Shown: in pieces, positions 20,505 through 31,708 of the stretch
Position numbering within the stretch: position 1 is the stretch's first letter
Layout: the number at the start of each line of letters is the position of its first letter
NCBI GenBank assembly: GCA_039707465.1
Contig: CM077645.1
Coordinates: forward strand, 164,449,503-164,513,502
Source of the DNA: Rhabdophis nuchalis
Taxonomy: Eukaryota; Chordata; Lepidosauria; Squamata; Natricidae
Reading direction: 5' to 3'
DNA: 64,000 nucleotides
The notes under the pieces: model-generated
What the model saw: only the letters and a program-made list of their open reading frames with translations
What the model was told of the DNA's origin: nothing
Databases searched by the model: none
Made by a program: the position numbers and the translations under genes

Positions 20505-20980
20505 AGGTGTGTTAGTTGCCAGTAAGTTTCCAGGTGTGGTTCAAGGTGTTAGTTATTATCTATAATAGCAAAGGACCTGCCTATCTAAAGGAACGTCTGT
20601 CTTTTATGACTTCCACTCAGTCTGTCAAATCAGGCAATTAGCATGTATCAGATCCCATCCATCAAGCTATATCATCTGATGGGGTTTGGTAAGTGAATCT
20701 TTTATGTTATAACACCTGCCCTCTAGAACAGGGGTCTCCAACCTTTACAACTTTAAGTCTGAAAGACTTCAGCTCCCAGAATTCTCCAGCCAGCAAAGCT
20801 GGCTGGAGAAATCTGGGAGCTGAAGTCCTTCAGACTTAAAGTTGCAAAGGTTGGAGACACTTGCTCTAGAACAGCATCGCTCCTACGATATAGCAGGGTC
20901 CACATTGTCATGCTTCAAAGTCCTATGAAAACCTGACTGGGTTCCCAAGCCTTAAAGTTGGGGTTGAGTAGGTGACACTT
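20505..20980 (+). mobile_element. Old L2-clade fragment, split by a MITE
   Basis: Decayed coding remnants (VWFKVLVIIYN, KGPAYLKERL) match the conserved L2 C-terminal block VRFKVLVTIFKALHG..GPSYLRDRL. The copy is interrupted by the MITE at 20729-20863. Boundaries are approximate. Confidence 0.65.
20729..20863 (+). mobile_element. Palindromic hAT MITE with perfect TSD
   Basis: The whole 135 bp is an inverted repeat: CAGGGGTCTCCAACCTTTAC on the left mirrors GCAAAGGTTGGAGACACTTG on the right, meeting at CCAGCAAAGCTGG. Exact 8-bp duplication CTCTAGAA (20721-20728 and 20864-20871). It could fold into one long hairpin. Confidence 0.95.
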
Positions 20981-21895
20981 CTTGTGAACCTGGTTGTTTT
21001 CCCATTTGTTGCTTTTCGTTAGCATTTTAATTAAACAAACAAGCAAACCTCCTTTACCGAACAACTGTTTTACTATACGTTGTCAGTATCATTGCAAAAT
21101 CAGTTGGCCTTATGCATTTATAAATAAGTAAGTAATTCTAGTTTGTGATCCTCTAGTTACAGAGATGCTAGTTATGATGTTGTTCTCCCACTGACACCTC
21201 TATGCATTGTATCTTTTAAACGCAATATAGAGAAAATAATTACTTGTGGCTCTTCGGAAGACAGCCATACCACTGATTTTCCTTGTGTGCTTTTAAATTA
21301 CACTTATGCATTGTTACAGTGACATCCACATAATGATATATTATACTACATGTAATCAGTAGTATATTTCCCCTGTAATATATTAATTCAAGCCATCAAA
21401 CTAGGAACATTACAACAAGATTACTTCAACAATCATTTAAGCTAGCACATCTTCACAGCTGCTAATCATCCCTCCCATGATTCAATATATTAATGCCTTG
21501 ACAGACTGATGATGCTGTAATATAAAAGATACATAAACAGGATGATGAAATTTCAATGGATAGGCATTCTTCTATGCTAATATGGTACAATAATAGAGCC
21601 ATGGCAGTCAATTTTTCTTGCATATTTTTCTAGATCTTTTAAGTTCACATGTACTCAAATGTGCAAATTACTTTAAGGAATTTGTCCAAGTTACATTTCA
21701 GTGTGCAAAGAAATGTGGTCAGCTGGTTCTGACAGGCAGATAACACAGGCTAATGGTTTCTGCACTAACTGAAGTTTCTGAATTCTTTTCAAAGACAGAT
21801 GAACAAAAATTGTATTATAATGATCTATTTTCAAGTTAGTGCAGGATGTTTCATAGGAACTAACTACAAATCAAAATTGGAAAATGGACCGACTC
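20981..21895. other. Unassigned AT-rich DNA
   Basis: No gene or element recognised. Confidence 0.5.
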
Positions 21896-21955
21896 CGACT
21901 CCTCCTCCTCCGACTCCTCCTCCTCCTCCTCCTCCGACTCCTCCTCTTCCTCTTG
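21896..21955 (+). repeat. (CTC)n/CTCCGA microsatellite
   Basis: CTCCTC units mixed with CTCCGA; Pro-rich frames here are artefacts. Confidence 0.9.
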
Positions 21956-22039
21956 CTGTCCTGTGCAAAAAAAATTGGGCAGCAGTTTTAATCATTCATA
22001 GCATCTTTGGCATTATCCCATCTCATAATCATAAAAGAG

Positions 22040-22080
22040 TATGCGTGTGTGTGTATGTGTGTGTGTGTGTGTGTGTGTAT
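22040..22080 (+). repeat. (GT)n microsatellite
   Basis: GT run with single A interruptions, directly next to the palindrome at 22081. Confidence 0.9.
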
Positions 22081-22515
22081 ATGCTAGTCTTGTTGTATTC
22101 GGATGTTTTCCCGTGTAAGAATTCTTACACAGGAAAACACCCGAATACAACAAGACCAGCATACCTACACCCGTGAAAAGCTACAAAAACGTGTAAGAAT
22201 TCTTACCAGCACTGACCAACAGACGAGCCCCACCCTTCCACCCAAGCCGTTGAAATTCAAAATAAGGAGAAACATACAAATAAGACCAATCAGCATCAAT
22301 CTACCAATCATGATACAGCTGCACAGCCAATCAACCCACTCACAACAGTCAGTACTCCCCCCACCCCCCCACCAAGATTTAAGGAAGGGCGGCGCCTTCG
22401 TAACCACAAACCAAAGCCTGAAGATGGCAAATGAGATCTTGCTGAAACGTTGCAAAAACAATTTCATGCTTACACGGGAAAACACCCGAATACAATACCA
22501 GCATACCTACACCCT
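22081..22515 (+). mobile_element. Penelope-like terminal region (pLTR type)
   Basis: The block GGAAAACACCCGAATACAA...ACCAGCATACCTACACCC occurs at 22131-22171 and again at 22478-22514 in direct orientation. Near 22081-22121 it also occurs inverted, giving an 82-bp palindrome centred at 22121/22122. Between the direct copies lies a hammerhead-like motif (22418-22448). Tandem or inverted terminal repeats with hammerhead-like motifs are known from Penelope-like elements. No reverse transcriptase is left here. The family assignment is by architecture, not by protein. Confidence 0.55.
22418..22448 (+). ncRNA. Hammerhead-ribozyme-like motif
   Basis: CTGAAGA (22418-22424, fits the CUGANGA box), a 4-bp stem GCAA/TTGC (22427-22430 and 22439-22442) with an 8-nt loop, then GAAAC (22444-22448). 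I cannot define a convincing stem III or cleavage triplet, so activity is doubtful. Confidence 0.4.
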
Positions 22516-22585
22516 GGGATTTGAACCAGGGAAGTATTACATGTGAGGCAGTTGTAATTGCCACCAGACCACTGGTTCTATCCTG
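22505..22585 (-). other. tRNA-like sequence, degenerate
   Basis: On the minus strand CCCTGGTTCAAATCCCAGGG resembles a B box and T arm, but the loop is one base too long. CCTCACA could be a Val-type anticodon loop. D and acceptor arms do not form well. More likely a tRNA pseudogene or SINE head than a working tRNA. Confidence 0.3.
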
Positions 22586-22753
22586 ATTAGCTGAGACAGG
22601 GGGAATAAGTCAAAAAACCTAACAAACATGTAAAAAAAAAAAGACACAATGAAATGAATAGCTTTCTGTCTAGATGGTCTCTGATGATGAGCAGAAACGT
22701 AGAAAAGGAAAGCAGTATGCTTCCTCCCTTAATTGGGGCTTGCCAGGGTGCTG

Positions 22754-23379
22754 TGACACAAGAAGTGTTAATGTTGTAACACAAGAAGTGTTAATGCCAC
22801 TGTATAGTGCCTTGGTAAGGCCACACTTGGAATACTGCATACAGTTTTGGTCGCCACGATGTAGAAAAGACGTGGAGACTCTGGAAAGAGTGCAGAGAAG
22901 AGCAACCAAGATGATTAGGGGACTGGAGACTAAAACATATGGAGAATGGTTGCAGGAGCTGGGTATGTCTAGTTTGATGAAGAGAAGGCCCAGGGGAGAC
23001 ATGATAGCAGTGTTCTGATATCTCAGAGGGTGCCACAAAGGAGTCAAACTATTCTCCAAGGCACCCGGGGGCAGGACAAGAAGCAATGGGTGGAAACTAA
23101 TCAAGGAGAGAAGCAACTTAGAACTAAGGAGAAATTTCCTGACAGTTAGAACAATTCACCTTTGGAACAGCTTGCCTCCAGAAGTTGTGAATGCCCCAAC
23201 CCTGGAAGTCTTTAAAAAGATGTTAGATAGCCATTTGTCAGAAATGGTATAAGGTTCCTGCCCACGCAGGGAGTTGGACTAGAAGACCTACAAGGTCCCT
23301 TCCAACTCTGCTATTGTATTGTATTGTATTGTATTGTATTGTATTGTATTGTATTGTATTGTATTGTATTGTATTGTAT
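22754..23379 (+). mobile_element. CR1 LINE, 3' fragment with long (ATTGT)n tail
   Basis: Plus-strand 5'-truncated CR1 coding for the C-terminal region ([42 protein letters not shown]). The frame breaks near 23017 (stop in AVF.YLRG) and a codon is lost in the following GCHK region. The 3' GGTCCCTTCCAACTCTGC block is followed by an (ATTGT)n tail of about 13 units (23313-23379). A 24-bp tandem duplication containing ACACAAGAAGTGTTAATG sits at the 5' junction (22756-22797). Confidence 0.92.
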
Positions 23380-24834
23380 ATACTTATCCTCCTGTCTCAG
23401 CTGATCAGGATAGAAGCAGTGGTCACTTTACTTTCATTTCCCCCCCTTTTTATACATTTTCCTCTACTGAAAGAGTCATCCAATCAGAACTTTCAACACC
23501 CTTGTATCATGCACCCTTGCATCCTTAACAATCAAAATCAATTATGGTTTCAGAGAGATATTCATTCTTTTGCTAGTGCTACTTTTAAATAGGCTTACAC
23601 TATATATTTGAAAAAAAAATTGACCTTTTAATTAGACATTCATTGAACATTTTTATATGTTCTTCAGCCTTCAAATGGTTTGATCATTTTTTCCCCCTGT
23701 ACTTGCTCTACTTTTTCCCATTCATACACATTCTCTAAAATATTTTTTTTCCTTCTGGGTTATTTTAAGTATGACTTCTGCCCAGTTTTCCCCAAAATTC
23801 ATCTCTGATTATTGTATTACTGCCATTCACTTCAGAATAATTTGTAACTACCCTCAACCAATGGATTTTTTTACTTTCAGATCTATTTCTAGCAACCTAG
23901 ATCCATATTTTCTGACTGCATTTTAGGTTTTCATAATTGAACCATATCTTCACTTTCTTGAATGTACTGGATATATTTATCTATTCCACTTCACAATATC
24001 ATGCCATCTTTACTGAACTATGTTACAGTGACTGTACCACTCTTGTCTACATATACCATATCTGGTTTTTTTCCTTTCATGTTACTTGTTAAATAGTATT
24101 CACTATTTATTCCACATATATTCCAAGTCACAATCTTCCTGTGCACAGGCCATTACCAGTTCAGTCCCAGATACTGATCTCCAATAATCCTTAAGGATTT
24201 GATTGATCTAGGCTTTCCCATAATGGTTTTAGAAAATGTGTTGATTAGTATCTTAGTCATAATCTTGCCATATTAAGCATTCTCTGCTAACACTATGTGA
24301 GAGTTTGATCCCTTTTGGTCAATATATCCAAAGCCCAGATTTATTCATTACTTTTACAAGAAAGTAAAGTAGTGTGTTTATATTAATTCATTGTGTGCAA
24401 AACTCATTTTCTGGCAAATGCCATTATGTTCCATTTCATTCCCAGAGCATATCAGTTGCTTCTGAAGGTGTTCTAGTAGTTTTCTGCAAGTAAATCTTCT
24501 GTATTTGAAAATAGTCCAAGAAGAAACAGATGTTATTTTTTTCATTTTTTTCCAGTGAGAATATCTCAAGTTGCTTTACCAAGCCTCATACATTACACCA
24601 ACTTAAAGGATCCTAACTTGGATATTTGAATATAAGTAAACTGCTTATGTTCTTGGTTTGTGAACATCAGAATGCAGAGTAGACGTAGATGAAGTGGTCT
24701 TACTTTTTTTAATATGCTCTGATAAAACAGAATTACCAGTCCTGTAAAAACTTCTGTTCAAGCAGTCAATACTCTACTGTAACTCTCCTTCAGATCTCCT
24801 GCAGGTAGACATCTGCAGGTAGACATCGGATGGT
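23380..24834. other. Unassigned AT-rich DNA
   Basis: No recognised gene or repeat. Parts between 23700 and 24300 read like an old LINE remnant on the minus strand, but I cannot name it. Confidence 0.35.
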
Positions 24835-25450
24835 GCGGCGGGGCCGGGCGGGCGCCAGGTGCTCTGCACGTGATCAGAGGCGCGGGGCGTGGGCAGGAAG
24901 CCACGGGCTGGTGGGCAGGCAGGCAGAAGGGGAGGGCCAGCGAGGGAGGAGCCAGACCCAGGCAGGCAGCAGGCGGCGGAAAAGGAGGAGAGCCAGCCAG
25001 AGTCCGCACGGCCCTGAACTTCTTTGCACTGCACCGTGATGCACTGAGAGCAGCTGGCCGGAAGCCCTGCCGCTGCCGCTTCCTTGCCTGGCTCGTCCCG
25101 GGCACCCATGGCGGGACAGGCGGGCGGCGATGGGGCTTCTGCCTGGCTGGTCTCAGCACATCGTGGTGCGGCGCAAAGACGTTCAGGGCTGTGCAGACTC
25201 CGGCTGGCTCTCCTCCTCTTCCGCCGCCTGCTGCCTGCCTGGGCCTGGCTCTTCCCTCACCGGCCCTCCCCTTCTGCCTGCCTGCCAGCCCGCTGCTTCC
25301 TGCCCATCCCCCGTGCCTCTGAGCACGTACAGAGCACCCGCCACCCACCCAGCCCCCACCGCCAAAAAGTGGGACATTTTTAAGGGGCCGCGGAGCGTGG
25401 GACAGATGCTTGAAACGCGGGACTGTCCCGCCAGAAGCGGGACATCTAGT
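24835..25450. mobile_element. GC-rich long imperfect palindrome (DNA element?)
   Basis: Two arms of about 200 bp (24860-25066 and 25150-25360) are imperfect reverse complements: CAGGCAGAAGGGGAGGGCC on the left mirrors GGCCCTCCCCTTCTGCCTG on the right, and GGCGGAAAAGGAGGAGAGCC mirrors GGCTCTCCTCCTCTTCCGCC. They enclose a loop of about 80 bp. The right edge ends GCGGGACATCTAGTCAC with TCCCGC motifs; I cannot find a matching left terminus. Overlapping open frames on both strands follow from high GC content and show no known domain. Probably a folded non-autonomous DNA transposon. Confidence 0.6.
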
Positions 25451-25925
25451 CACCTTAAGTTAGACATGTTAAAGACATTGGAGGAAGCTCATTTGGTTTT
25501 ATATCCTTTAACCTTTTCTATGCTTTGTTCATAATAAACCCTTAGTTAAGTCATATCGTGATTATACTTTAAATATAATAGTTTACCATTATACTTGCAA
25601 GGTAGCAATGCATTTTGTAACCCAACAATGGGAGATGGAAACAAGTGCAATTTTTATATGAACTAATAAATTGGCTAATTCACATTATTCAAATTTAAAT
25701 GCACATTGAAAAGCAGTTGCATGCCTAAATCCACATTTTTCAAATTGCATTGATGCAATTCCCAATTTAAAAACTGCATACTTCAGAAAAGTACATAAAG
25801 GAACAGATATAATAGAAAAGTATTATTAAAACAAATTAATAGAAAAGTATGTATGAAAACAAATTCCAATAGAATTTGCAAAAAGACTGTATTTTGTAAG
25901 GGAGGTGTATATAAGAATAGCTCAT
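25451..25925. other. Unassigned AT-rich DNA
   Basis: Nothing recognised. Confidence 0.5.
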
Positions 25926-25926
25926 A

Positions 25927-26152
25927 AATTTATATACAGCTTCACAGTATCTTTCAGCCCACTCTAAGCGGTTTACAGTCAGCATATTTGCCCCCAATAA
26001 TCTGGGTCCTCATTTTAATGACCTTGAAAGGATGGAAAGCTGAGTCAACCTTGAGCTGTGAGACTCAAACTGCCGAACTGCTGGCAGTTGGCAATCAGCA
26101 GAATTAGTCTGCAATACTGCATTCTGACCACTGCGCCACATGGCATCTGAAT
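25927..26152 (-). mobile_element. tRNA-derived SINE, family A
   Basis: Reverse-strand copy: CTAAGCGGTTTACAGTCAGC, CCCAATAATCTGGGTCCTC, and the head TGACCACTGCGCCACATGG. Same family as 6408-6972. Confidence 0.88.
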
Positions 26153-26448
26153 AAAAGTGCCCATTTGTTTTATATGGAAGGGTTTTTTTGTGCACAAATG
26201 GCTGAAATGAGTGCAATGATGAAAAATGAGAGCCTGATATTTATAGATTTCCTTGTTTTCAGTGTTCATTGCCCAAGAAATTATAATTATTACATGACCA
26301 GAGATGCTAAGATGATGGGGGTTTTATTTTCTGTATGTAAAACACGTGCTTTAGAGATAGATATGGGCAATTGTTTAAAATTGGTTATAACTTAGAACTT
26401 TTATTTTTGATCACCTCTGGGAAGTGTACATACCTAATGCTCCCACAT
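26153..26448. other. Unassigned AT-rich DNA
   Basis: Nothing recognised. Confidence 0.5.
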
Positions 26449-26590
26449 CCTATGAGGTGGATTGAGCTGAGAGAGAACTACTGCGTCAAAGTCACCCTGC
26501 TGGCTTTGATGCCTAAGGAAGGCCTCAAACTCACAGACTCCAGCTTTCAAGATCAGCATCTTAAGCACTACAATCAAATCGGCCTTCACT
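26449..26590 (-). mobile_element. tRNA-derived SINE, family C (fragment)
   Basis: Reverse-strand remnant: AAAGTCACCCTGCTGGCTTT, GATGCCTAAGGAAGGCCTC and AGCATCTTAAGCACTACAAT correspond to the middle and head of the family at 1197-1412. The 3' tail is missing. Confidence 0.65.
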
Positions 26591-26793
26591 AAATGCATGC
26601 TTGCTTCGGGATTCTGTTTATCCTTTTTTATTTATTTATTTAATGACATCAGCTTGTAGAGAGGAAGTCATTTAGCTTTTTTGGCTATTTATTTATATTG
26701 AATTTATAAGCCATTTCCATCAAGGCAATTCTAAACAGCATGCAAAAGAAACAGCCGCAGCCAATACAATAGCAGGTTACACCATTCGGAGAT

Positions 26794-26945
<152 letters not shown>

Positions 26946-26999
26946 TATGGTGCTCTGGAGGGCCCGCCCGCCTGTCCTTGCTCCTTACCATACTTTTAA

Positions 27000-27186
27000 G
27001 TCTTCAGCGCTTCCACGCATGCATGCAGCATGTACAGCGCCTGCACGATACTCCGGCAAGTAGCTGGAGTGTCACAGAGACTTGTGAAAGCATCACAGGT
27101 AAGTATGACACATGCACGTCCATGTGGGTGACGCCGGGGCCGTTCCAACCGTACCGGTTGGAACGGAATCCAGAACCCACCACTGG
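27000..27186 (+). mobile_element. hAT-like fragment, right end
   Basis: Right terminus CCAGAACCCACCACTG and the preceding CCGTACCGGTTGGAACGG match the terminal style of the element at 8048-8419. The left terminus is lost next to the GATA array. Confidence 0.6.
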
Positions 27187-28225
27187 TATACACAGAACTT
27201 TTGTATTTTTTTAAAGTGTTCAAAAGTTGTTTCCTGTCTTTGTCTAACCTCATTCATTAAGTAGAGTCAAGATAGAGTCGAGATGGGAATTTAAAAAAAC
27301 AGGGGAAAAGTTTATATTTTGTAGCAATTTTGTAGCAATGTCCTTCAGTGCTGAAAGGCAAGTTATTCCTACTTCAAATTAAATGTACAGAGCTGATGCT
27401 CCCTTTTAAACTATTAGCTCCCACACTGAAAGTAGATTTGTTTCTCTTCATTTTATTAAGGATGTTTCTCTCTGTTTCTCTCTGTCTCAGTTGACTAATA
27501 AAAATTGCTTTGACAAGTGACACTACAAGGAAAAAATTGCTTGGAAGGTAATTTAAAAGGCGCACCTTTTATATGCTTAATTTCTTCATTTTCTTTGTCT
27601 TATCAGCTGCTCCTTTCAGCCAATCTCCAGAAACTCAGTTAGTAAAATAACATTGATCGATTTACTATAAACCATTAAAATAAATCTCCAAAGCTAAAAC
27701 ATGTGCATCTACTAGGTACACTAATTGAAATATATAGGGTAAAAGGATTAGTTTTTCAATTATATGTTTGAATGCATGCACACTCCATATGCTGGTGATT
27801 TCTGCAGGCAGTATGCAAGCAATGTTAAAAAGTTATTTGTCCATATGTATTATTCCAAACTTTTTATAGCCTTGTCATTTTTTTTTTTTTAGCAAGGAAT
27901 GTTTTAAAGTCAACTAACTTCAAAGAAATCTGGACCTGAATTTCATCTCTTTGTTGCCTCATGTTATCAATCAGCACCATACATTTTAACATTATAGATA
28001 GATTTAGAATGATATTGCCTACTCAACTGTTTAGTTAGTTGAGATTGCGAAAAGTCATGGTGGATCTTTGTAAACCTCATCCTTCCTCCTTATCTTCTGC
28101 ATTATTTATACTTATTATTTCATTTGATATGCACTTCTATTCTGTTTTCATAAATATGTCTATGTGTTGTTCTACATTAAGGTAAGGTGGCAAGCATCAG
28201 AAACATGCAGTTGAAAAGAGGAACT
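27187..28225. other. Unassigned AT-rich DNA
   Basis: No gene or element recognised. Confidence 0.5.
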
Positions 28226-28229
28226 GATA

Positions 28230-28308
28230 GGAGGAGGAGGAGGAGGAGGAGGAGGAGGAGGAGGAGGAGGAGGAGGAGGAGGAGGAGGAGGAGGAGGAGG
28301 AGGAGGAT
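28230..28308 (+). repeat. (AGG)n microsatellite
   Basis: About 26 AGG units, nearly perfect; poly-Leu on the minus strand is an artefact. Confidence 0.97.
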
Positions 28309-28959
28309 ATGAATGCTGTAACTAGAGTGAATGTAGTGAAGAAGGCACAGTAAAAGGTACTGAAGCATGACACTCAAGAAAAAAGAGCAGCTTGAAAACT
28401 CTCAAAATAGAGGTTGGAAGTAGGTCTCAAGAGGAATAAAAAATACCAGTTTATTAGCATTGGCTGAAAAATATTAATGATCTTTGGATACATATTGTTG
28501 AGTTAGGACTTTTTTGTTCTCAGTTGGACCAGAAACAACTAGGTAAACTTCTTTAATTAAATTGTATTTTCATATAGCTTTGATCAGCTATGGCCCTAAG
28601 GATGGGCAAATTAAGTTTTTCAGCCTATGCAAATATAGAGTGGCAAGTGTTGGCACATGCATTGCAACATCATGACACAAACTCAGATGATCATGTGCTT
28701 ACATGCAATATACCATCATTGTGGTGCGGAAAGGATTTATATACTTTATATCTCAGAGCCCATTGAATATTCTGTTGTACTGTAGGACAAACATACATGG
28801 GGTTTCAGAGCTCTGGTTAAATCTAGCGCTTTGCTGGGCTCCAGCTAGCTGAGTAGAACTAATTGAAGAAAGCAGACACTCTTTCTTTTTGTTATCTTTT
28901 GATGGTTGAGATATCTTGTCTCCAGTTCTAGTCAGAATCTTTTATATCAAGGGCTAAGA
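28309..28959. other. Unassigned AT-rich DNA
   Basis: Nothing recognised. Confidence 0.5.
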
Positions 28960-29170
28960 AAAAGATGTCTCTGTAGTCATGTGGCCGGCATGACTAAATG
29001 CGAAAGGTGCATAGAACGCTGTTACCTTCCCACCAAAGGTGGTTCCTATTTTTCTACTTGCATTTTTACATGCTTTCGAACTGCTAGGTTGGCAGAAGCT
29101 GCAACAAGTAACAGGAGCTCTGTTACATAGCGCTAGGATTCAAACCGCTGAACTGCTGATCTTTCTGATC
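28960..29170 (-). mobile_element. Sauria-type SINE, truncated
   Basis: Reverse-strand copy with GTCATGTGGCCGGCATGAC, CTTCCCACCAAAGGTGGTTC, TTGCATTTTTACATGCTTTC and a B-box area GGATTCAAACCGCTGAACTG. The Bov-B-like end and part of the head are missing. Confidence 0.82.
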
Positions 29171-29570
29171 TTTCTGATTTACAGCATCCCTCATAAAGGG
29201 CTAAGTAGGATACAATCTGCATCTCTTTTCCTCTCACTGTATGATATTGACATTAGATTCTTCAGTTTCTGAATTGATAGGTTTATTGGCTTGCTGAATG
29301 AGGAAGTTGGTCTGTTCAGCACGAGCCTGATAATAGTTATAAGCAACCTCAAAAGCAAAGGATCCGGAATACTAATAGCTGAAGAGATATGAGCTCAGTG
29401 ATGGATATAGACTAAATAATTTGTACATCATCAAAATAGCTACGCAATTTTTTATCCAAGAATATTACAAAAAGATGTTTTGATCAGTCTTATCTTTAGC
29501 TTTTTTGAAAGACAAGTTCAAATAAAATAAAGTAATAAAATAAAATATGAAATACACCTATTTGTTACAG
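29171..29570. other. Unassigned AT-rich DNA
   Basis: Nothing recognised. Confidence 0.5.
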
Positions 29571-29574
29571 ATTG

Positions 29575-30045
29575 TCAGAGTTGGAAGGTACATTGCAGGT
29601 CATCTAGTCCAACCCCTGCCCAAGCAGGACACCTGTCAGCCTTCGCTTTGCCGCTGCTTGGATGCCATGGAAACGGGGAGGATGGGGTTATGGGGTTAAC
29701 TATGAGTGCTGGTGGAAGATGGTACGGGCCAGTGTTATCTCAAACCTAACGGTATCACATTCCATTCTGATGATGGCGTTGGACGTGAGGCCCACCTGAT
29801 GTCCTGGAGGAATCTGCATTGGACACTAGTCACTTCCTGCTTGACCTTGGTTTGCTGTTTTTCTGTATTCAGTAAAAGTAACCTTATTCATTCCAAACTA
29901 TGATTAAGTGTGGTCTTTCTTGAGTATTCGAAGAAGCGAACCCTGACAACACCCTACATCTGCCTCTACCTAGGATTCAACTCACAACCTCCTGATTGGA
30001 AGACAAGAGTTCCACCTCTAGGCCACAGCATTTACCCTGAGTGGT
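29575..30045 (-). mobile_element. CR1-tailed tRNA SINE, split by a solo LTR
   Basis: Left part (29575-29633) is the CR1-type 3' end read on the minus strand (GTCAGAGTTGGAAGGTAC, CATCTAGTCCAACCCCTGCC). Right part (29954-30045) is the tRNA-like head with ACTCACAACCTCCTGATTGG and CCACCTCTAGGCCACAGC. The uninterrupted relative at 31139-31385 shows they belong together. Confidence 0.75.
29634..29948 (+). mobile_element. Solo LTR with 5-bp TSD
   Basis: 315 bp with perfect inverted ends TGTCAG...CTGACA, flanked by ACACC on both sides (29629-29633 and 29949-29953). TG...CA ends and a 5-bp duplication define an LTR left after recombination of a retrotransposon or retrovirus-like element. Nothing coding remains, and family (Gypsy or ERV) cannot be decided here. 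Confidence 0.85.
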
Positions 30046-31138
30046 TGAGGTAGTAAGCCACCTGTTCTTTAAATGTTCACTGTACATTAAAAAAAAAAGG
30101 ATTGTCATATTTTTATTCAAAGCAGCAGGTTAAGAAACATGGAGGAGCAAAATGTACAAATGTAATGTAACCTTTTCTCTCTTGGAACCGGACAATAACA
30201 TTACTGACAGATTTGATAGATGTTTTGTTTGTTTGTTTGGTTACTGCAATTACTATTCCTTGTTGAGTTGCCCAAAGGTAGAAAATGTACTCTTCCATTA
30301 TTTAAAATGTTTTTATCTTGACTATAGCACAGCTCTCTTCCTTGTACCTTTTTGTAATCTAACATTTTAATTTGCTAGTCTTTGACCATAAGTACAAATA
30401 AAATAAAGTTTTTTGTTCTGCTGGAAAATTTGTTGTTAAAAAATAAATCCCCTCATCCATTTTCTTTTGCATCTTTTGTGACATATGAAACTTTTATAAG
30501 AAACATCTCCTAAGACATGCAAATTTTAGTATAAATTCCCATTTTTTAGGAAAGAAGTTGTTCTAAATTCTTACCCTTTATTGCAAATTTCTCCAAAGCC
30601 ACATTTTATGTGTAAATATCGTAATATGTGCAATTTATGTATGTATATTTCAGAAAAGTGTAAAATGTGGAGGTGCTGAGATACAGGTAGCGTATAAACT
30701 TAATATATTATGATCTTTATGATTATGTTCTTTTTCAAATTCTTGAGTAGTTGAGTAATTTATATAAACTTTTGTCCATGAATTACACTGTGTTTTGGCA
30801 GAACATATAATTCTGTTTCTAAAGCATTCTACTGCCGATTATCTTTTTATATTATTCCTTGAATGCTCGGATGTCCCTGGAGAGGTAAGAGGAGCAAGAG
30901 AAGGAAGTGATATTGTGTTTATTATAATACAATCCTGAAAATATCAAGTACTATGTACTTCAATATTAGTACTATATAATCTATTTATTTAGGGTATGGC
31001 AAGTACTTTACAATGACTCCATGTAGCTTCATTTTGATGTCATCATAGCTTCCATTAATTACCTACATTTGCAGGAAGGAAAATCTACCTGTTTTTCTGG
31101 AATTAATTCTTACTGAACTTTGAAGATTAACAGATTAA
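30046..31138. other. Unassigned AT-rich DNA
   Basis: No gene or element recognised. Confidence 0.5.
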
Positions 31139-31385
31139 AGAGTTGTAAGGGACCTTTTGTAGGTCATCTAGTTCAACCCCCTGCCTCTACCTAGGCTCAA
31201 ACTCACATCTGCCTCTACCTAGGATCACATCTGCCTCTACCTAGGATCAAACTCACATCTTCCTCTACCTAGGATCAAACTCACATCTGCCTCTACCTGA
31301 GATCACATCTGCCTCTACCTAGGATCGAACTCACAACCTCCCGATTGGGAGGTGAGAGCTCTACCTCTAGGCCACAGCAGCAGCC
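31139..31385 (-). mobile_element. CR1-tailed tRNA SINE with internal minisatellite
   Basis: CR1-like 3' end (GTAGGTCATCTAGTTCAACC) at the left and a tRNA-like head at the right (minus strand: GGCCTAGAGGTAGAGC as A box, GTGAGTTCGATCC as B box). In between, a unit like CATCTGCCTCTACCTAGGAT is repeated about six times; the copy at 29954 has only one. Expected to be moved by CR1 enzymes because it shares the CR1 3' end. Confidence 0.8.
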
Positions 31386-31700
31386 CTTGATGAGAACCTG
31401 ATGAGGCTTACATCAGAGTAGACACCAAGCTTAGAAAGCACCAAAGACCCCTTATTTAAACCCTGAGCTATAAATATTCTTCTTTATGGATACACTATTT
31501 TTAAAAATGATGTTAGGACAATGTAGAACATTCACAGCTCATGCACAGAAATATAGAGGAAGAAAATGATAAAACAACAATTTCAAGTAAAAAAAAAGCA
31601 TGAAATTAAGATTGTCTCGAGTTTCACTGCACAGAAGATGATGCATCTGTATTTTAAGAAGAAAAAATTTCAGCCCTCCCCAATCCAAAACTCTCGATAG
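31386..31700. other. Unassigned AT-rich DNA
   Basis: Nothing recognised. Confidence 0.5.
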
Positions 31701-31708
31701 GTTTAGAC

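Noticed and set aside
22505..22585. Functional tRNA-Val gene on the minus strand
   Set aside because: The T loop has an extra base and the D and acceptor arms do not pair. Kept only as a tRNA-like sequence.
22681..22698. CTGATGA...GAAAC, a second hammerhead-like string
   Set aside because: Only six bases separate the two boxes, so no stem II can form. At most a decayed relic.
24758..25453. 231-codon and other overlapping frames in GC-rich DNA
   Set aside because: Several frames are open on both strands at once because of GC content and the palindrome. No domain or splice context is seen.
31139..31385. CRISPR-like array of direct repeats
   Set aside because: Units are contiguous without unique spacers and lie in a SINE of a vertebrate genome.
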